Source of the DNA: an uncultured Synechococcus sp.
GTDB taxonomy: Bacteria; Cyanobacteriota; Cyanobacteriia; Phormidesmidales; Phormidesmidaceae
Length of the DNA stretch: 64,000 nucleotides
Assembly (NCBI GenBank): GCA_937911865.1
Contig: CALDSK010000098.1
Span: forward strand, 1-64,000
Direction of reading: 5' to 3'
Shown here: positions 61,489 to 64,000 of the stretch, piece after piece
Numbering within the stretch: the first letter of the stretch is position 1
How the letters are laid out: the number at the start of each line of letters is the position of its first letter
Translations under genes and position numbers: made by a program
Notes under the pieces: model-generated
What the model was told of the DNA's origin: nothing
Seen by the model: the letters and a program-made list of their open reading frames with translations, nothing else
The model's database searches: none

Positions 61489-64000
61489 ATGGCTCTGTCA
61501 GCATCTGAAACGCTCTATCACAAACTCTCTATTGCTGATGCTGTCAGACAGTTCGATAGCAATTTAGATAAGGGGCTGAGTGCAGAAGACGTGGCCCATC
61601 GCTATAGAATATTTGGCTGGAATGAGCTGCCTGTTCAGTCGGGGCGGCCTGCGTGGCTGCGATTCCTGTTTCAATTTCATGAGCCTTTGCTCTATATTTT
61701 GTTGATTGCCGGGGCGGTTAAGGCTGCGTTGGGGTCTTGGACAAATGCTGGTGTTATTTGGGGCGTGACGGTGATTAACGCCGTGATTGGCTATGTGCAA
61801 GAGTCTAAGGCAGAAGGGGCGATCGCATCACTCGCTCAAGCTGTTACGACTGAAGCTACGGTCATTAGAGATGGCCAATCGCTACAGGTGCCTTCTAAAG
61901 ACCTGGTGCCTGGCGATGTTGTGCTACTGACATCGGGTGACAAGGTGCCCGCAGATTTGAGATTAATTAAGGCCCGAAATCTGCAGATTGATGAGTCAGC
62001 ACTGACGGGTGAATCGATGCCGGTTGATAAAGTGGTGTCTGCTTTGCCGGAGGAGACTGTTTTGGCTGAGCGTAGCAATATGGCCTACGCCAGTAGCTTT
62101 GTTACCTTTGGTCAAGGTCAAGGGCTGGTGATGGCAACAGCCAGCTCAACAGAAGTTGGGAAAATCTCTCAGTCTATGCAGCGACGGGTGAATTTGACGA
62201 CGCCGTTAACGCGAAAGTTTGCCAAGTTTAGCCGCCTCTTGCTCTATTGTGTTTTGACGCTGGCAACGCTGACATTTGCGATTGGGCTTGGCCAAGGCGA
62301 GTCTTGGAGCGATATGTTTGAGGCGGCGGTTGCCCTAGCCGTGAGTGCTATTCCTGAGGGGTTACCAGCAGTGGTAACTATCACCCTGGCAATTGGGGTA
62401 AATCGTATGGCTAAGCGCAATACGATTATTCGCAAGCTGCCAGCAGTGGAGGCTTTGGGCAGCGCTACTGTTGTTTGCTCGGATAAGACTGGCACGCTGA
62501 CAGAAAATCAGATGACGGTGCAGGCCGTGTTTGCGGGCGGACAGCAGTATCGGCTGACGGGCAGCGGCTATGGACCGGAAGGAGAGATTTTTGCGGTGGG
62601 TGCTGATGATAGTCAAGAGATGCTTTTAGAAGATGGTTTGCCTGCCGCGCTAGACGCTTGCTTAGTGGCAGGGATACTGTGCAATGACGCGCAGCTAAAG
62701 CAGCATGGCGAGCTTTGGTCAGTAGTTGGAGATCCGACTGAGGGGGCTCTGTTGGCTTCGGCAGCAAAAGCAGGATTTTCTCAGGCAAGGCTGGCAGTGT
62801 CTACGCCCAGAATAGATTCTATTCCGTTTGAGTCTCAGTATCAGTACATGGCCAGTCTGCACGAGGCGGTGCCAAAGACAATTTACGTGAAGGGCTCGGT
62901 AGAAGCGATTTTGAAGCGTTGTTCTGATCAGTTAGACCAGCGCGGAAAAGTGGTGCCAGTAGACGCCCTGCAGGTTGAGCAGGCAGTGGCGCAGATGACC
63001 GGAAAGGCGCTGCGGGTGCTGGCATTTGCTCAAAAAACGGTGTCCGATCATCAGCATGCGATTGACCATGAGGATATTGAAACGGGGCTAGTTTTCTTGG
63101 GATTGCAGGGAATGATTGACCCGCCGCGTCCGGAGGCGATCGCAGCGGTAGAAACCTGTCAGGGCGCGGGCATTCAGGTGAAGATGATTACCGGAGACCA
63201 TATCGCGACGGCGCGAGCGATCGCCAACCGGATGGGTTTGAAGAAAGCGCCTCAGGTGGTGGCGTTTGAAGGTCGGCAGCTCAGCCAGATGAACGATAGT
63301 GATTTGGCCCAGACGGTAGAGGCCGGAGATGTGTTTGCTAGGGTAGCCCCTGACCAAAAGCTGCGCCTGGTGGAAGCGCTACAGTCTAGAGGAGAGATTG
63401 TGGCGATGACGGGCGATGGTGTCAACGATGCACCTGCTTTAAAACAGGCTGATATTGGGATTGCGATGGGGCAAGGGGGCACTGAGGTGGCGCGTGAGGC
63501 AGCGGATATGCTGCTAACAGACGACAACTTTGCTTCGATTGAGTCGGCGGTAGAAGAGGGGCGAACCGTTTATCAGAACTTGAGAAAAGCGATCGCTTTT
63601 TTGCTGCCGGTGAACGGCGGTGAGTCGATGACTATTTTAATCAGCGCTCTGCTGGCGAGAGATTTGCCCATTCTCTCTTTACAGGTGCTGTGGCTCAATA
63701 TGATCAATTCTTTGACGATGACGGTGCCGCTGGCGTTTGAGCCCAAGTCTGATGGGCTGATGCAGCGATCGCCTAGAAATCCGAGAGAGCCATTGATTAC
63801 TAAGATGCTGCTGCGCCGGATTTTGACGGTCTCGCTGTTTAACTGGATTTTGATTTTTGGGATGTTTGAGTGGGCCAAGGCGACGACAGGCAGTTTAGAC
63901 ATTGCGCGGACGATGGCGATTCAGGCGCTGGTGGCGGCGCGAATTGTTTATCTTCTGAGCATTAGTCAGCTGGGCGTTAGCTTGGTCAATGTGGTGACAC
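61489..64000 (+). CDS. P-type cation-transporting ATPase (type II, PMA1/Ca-ATPase-like), partial
   Basis: 837 complete codons, open to the window edge. The N-terminus ([20 protein letters not shown]) carries a cation-ATPase N-domain. The actuator has [14 protein letters not shown] near residue 170, TM4 has [20 protein letters not shown] near 285-300, and the phosphorylation site [12 protein letters not shown] gives Asp near 332. Nucleotide-binding and hinge motifs [27 protein letters not shown] and [22 protein letters not shown] follow. TM5-6 read [17 protein letters not shown] and [22 protein letters not shown]. The PEGL motif is typical of type II cation pumps; whether it moves Ca2+, Na+ or another ion cannot be decided. 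The C-terminal helices are beyond the window. Confidence 0.93.
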   Translation, partial: MALSASETLYHKLSIADAVRQFDSNLDKGLSAEDVAHRYRIFGWNELPVQSGRPAWLRFLFQFHEPLLYILLIAGAVKAALGSWTNAGVIWGVTVINAVIGYVQESKAEGAIASLAQAVTTEATVIRDGQSLQVPSKDLVPGDVVLLTSGDKVPADLRLIKARNLQIDESALTGESMPVDKVVSALPEETVLAERSNMAYASSFVTFGQGQGLVMATASSTEVGKISQSMQRRVNLTTPLTRKFAKFSRLLLYCVLTLATLTFAIGLGQGESWSDMFEAAVALAVSAIPEGLPAVVTITLAIGVNRMAKRNTIIRKLPAVEALGSATVVCSDKTGTLTENQMTVQAVFAGGQQYRLTGSGYGPEGEIFAVGADDSQEMLLEDGLPAALDACLVAGILCNDAQLKQHGELWSVVGDPTEGALLASAAKAGFSQARLAVSTPRIDSIPFESQYQYMASLHEAVPKTIYVKGSVEAILKRCSDQLDQRGKVVPVDALQVEQAVAQMTGKALRVLAFAQKTVSDHQHAIDHEDIETGLVFLGLQGMIDPPRPEAIAAVETCQGAGIQVKMITGDHIATARAIANRMGLKKAPQVVAFEGRQLSQMNDSDLAQTVEAGDVFARVAPDQKLRLVEALQSRGEIVAMTGDGVNDAPALKQADIGIAMGQGGTEVAREAADMLLTDDNFASIESAVEEGRTVYQNLRKAIAFLLPVNGGESMTILISALLARDLPILSLQVLWLNMINSLTMTVPLAFEPKSDGLMQRSPRNPREPLITKMLLRRILTVSLFNWILIFGMFEWAKATTGSLDIARTMAIQALVAARIVYLLSISQLGVSLVNVVT

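Overview
The window reads as a cyanobacterial chromosome segment. The octamer GCGATCGC and its core GCGATC (the HIP1 motif typical of cyanobacteria) recur in genes and spacers. The gene content also fits: flavodoxin, plant-type ferredoxin, a FutA-type iron-binding protein, a DUF2949 protein, a sucrase/ferredoxin-like protein and a glycogen/phosphoketolase carbon metabolism. I cannot name the species. I see no rRNA, tRNA or CRISPR array.

Layout. (1) 117-5630, minus strand: glycogen phosphorylase followed by two FAD-dependent oxidoreductases; the CrtI-like one carries an in-frame TAA 58 codons before its natural end. (2) 5721-8185: two decayed ISAzo13-type transposase copies. One abuts the broken end of the other and is itself interrupted by a 47-bp hairpin mini-element with a 4-bp target duplication. 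(3) 8811-11427: small genes, a divergent SRPBCC/TetR pair with two operator-like palindromes, and a relic of a second tetR 5' end. (4) 11497-17862: BacA/SbmA-type ABC exporter, histone-H1-like/winged-helix protein, CAP-RTX protein, single-TM proline-rich protein. (5) 18371-25189: iron and electron-transfer genes (futA, flavodoxin, ferredoxin, sucrase/ferredoxin-like), with pyrC and membrane proteins between. (6) 25728-32976: membrane protein, filamentous-haemagglutinin-like secreted protein, D-lactate dehydrogenase, phosphoketolase. (7) 33388-43794: RND efflux adaptor and pump, AhpD-like protein, truncated dienelactone hydrolase, and a MacA/MacB-type adaptor, permease and ATPase. (8) 43745-52226: a complete polyol (mannitol/sorbitol-type) uptake and catabolism locus with binding protein, two permeases, ATPase, mannitol-type dehydrogenase, ROK fructokinase and SorC-type regulator. 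(9) 52489-59092: envelope-stress-like locus (Arg/Glu-repeat secreted protein, Spy-like protein, TolC, DUF2949, NarL-type two-component system, YHYH lipoprotein). (10) 59126-64000: VC0807-like membrane protein, SnoaL-like protein, universal stress protein and a P-type cation ATPase running off the window end.

How the parts may work together. Imported polyol would be oxidised to fructose (dehydrogenase), phosphorylated by the ROK kinase and could enter glycolysis or the phosphoketolase route encoded nearby; glycogen phosphorylase and D-lactate dehydrogenase fit the same carbon/fermentation theme. This linkage is inference.

The most unusual feature is global. About 28 loci carry short tandem arrays with units of mostly 15 bp (also 14 or 16), each locus having its own unrelated unit sequence. 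They concentrate at gene edges, very often on or next to stop codons, and occur in both non-coding and coding DNA. I know of no named repeat class that matches this, and it is the best candidate here for an undescribed process.
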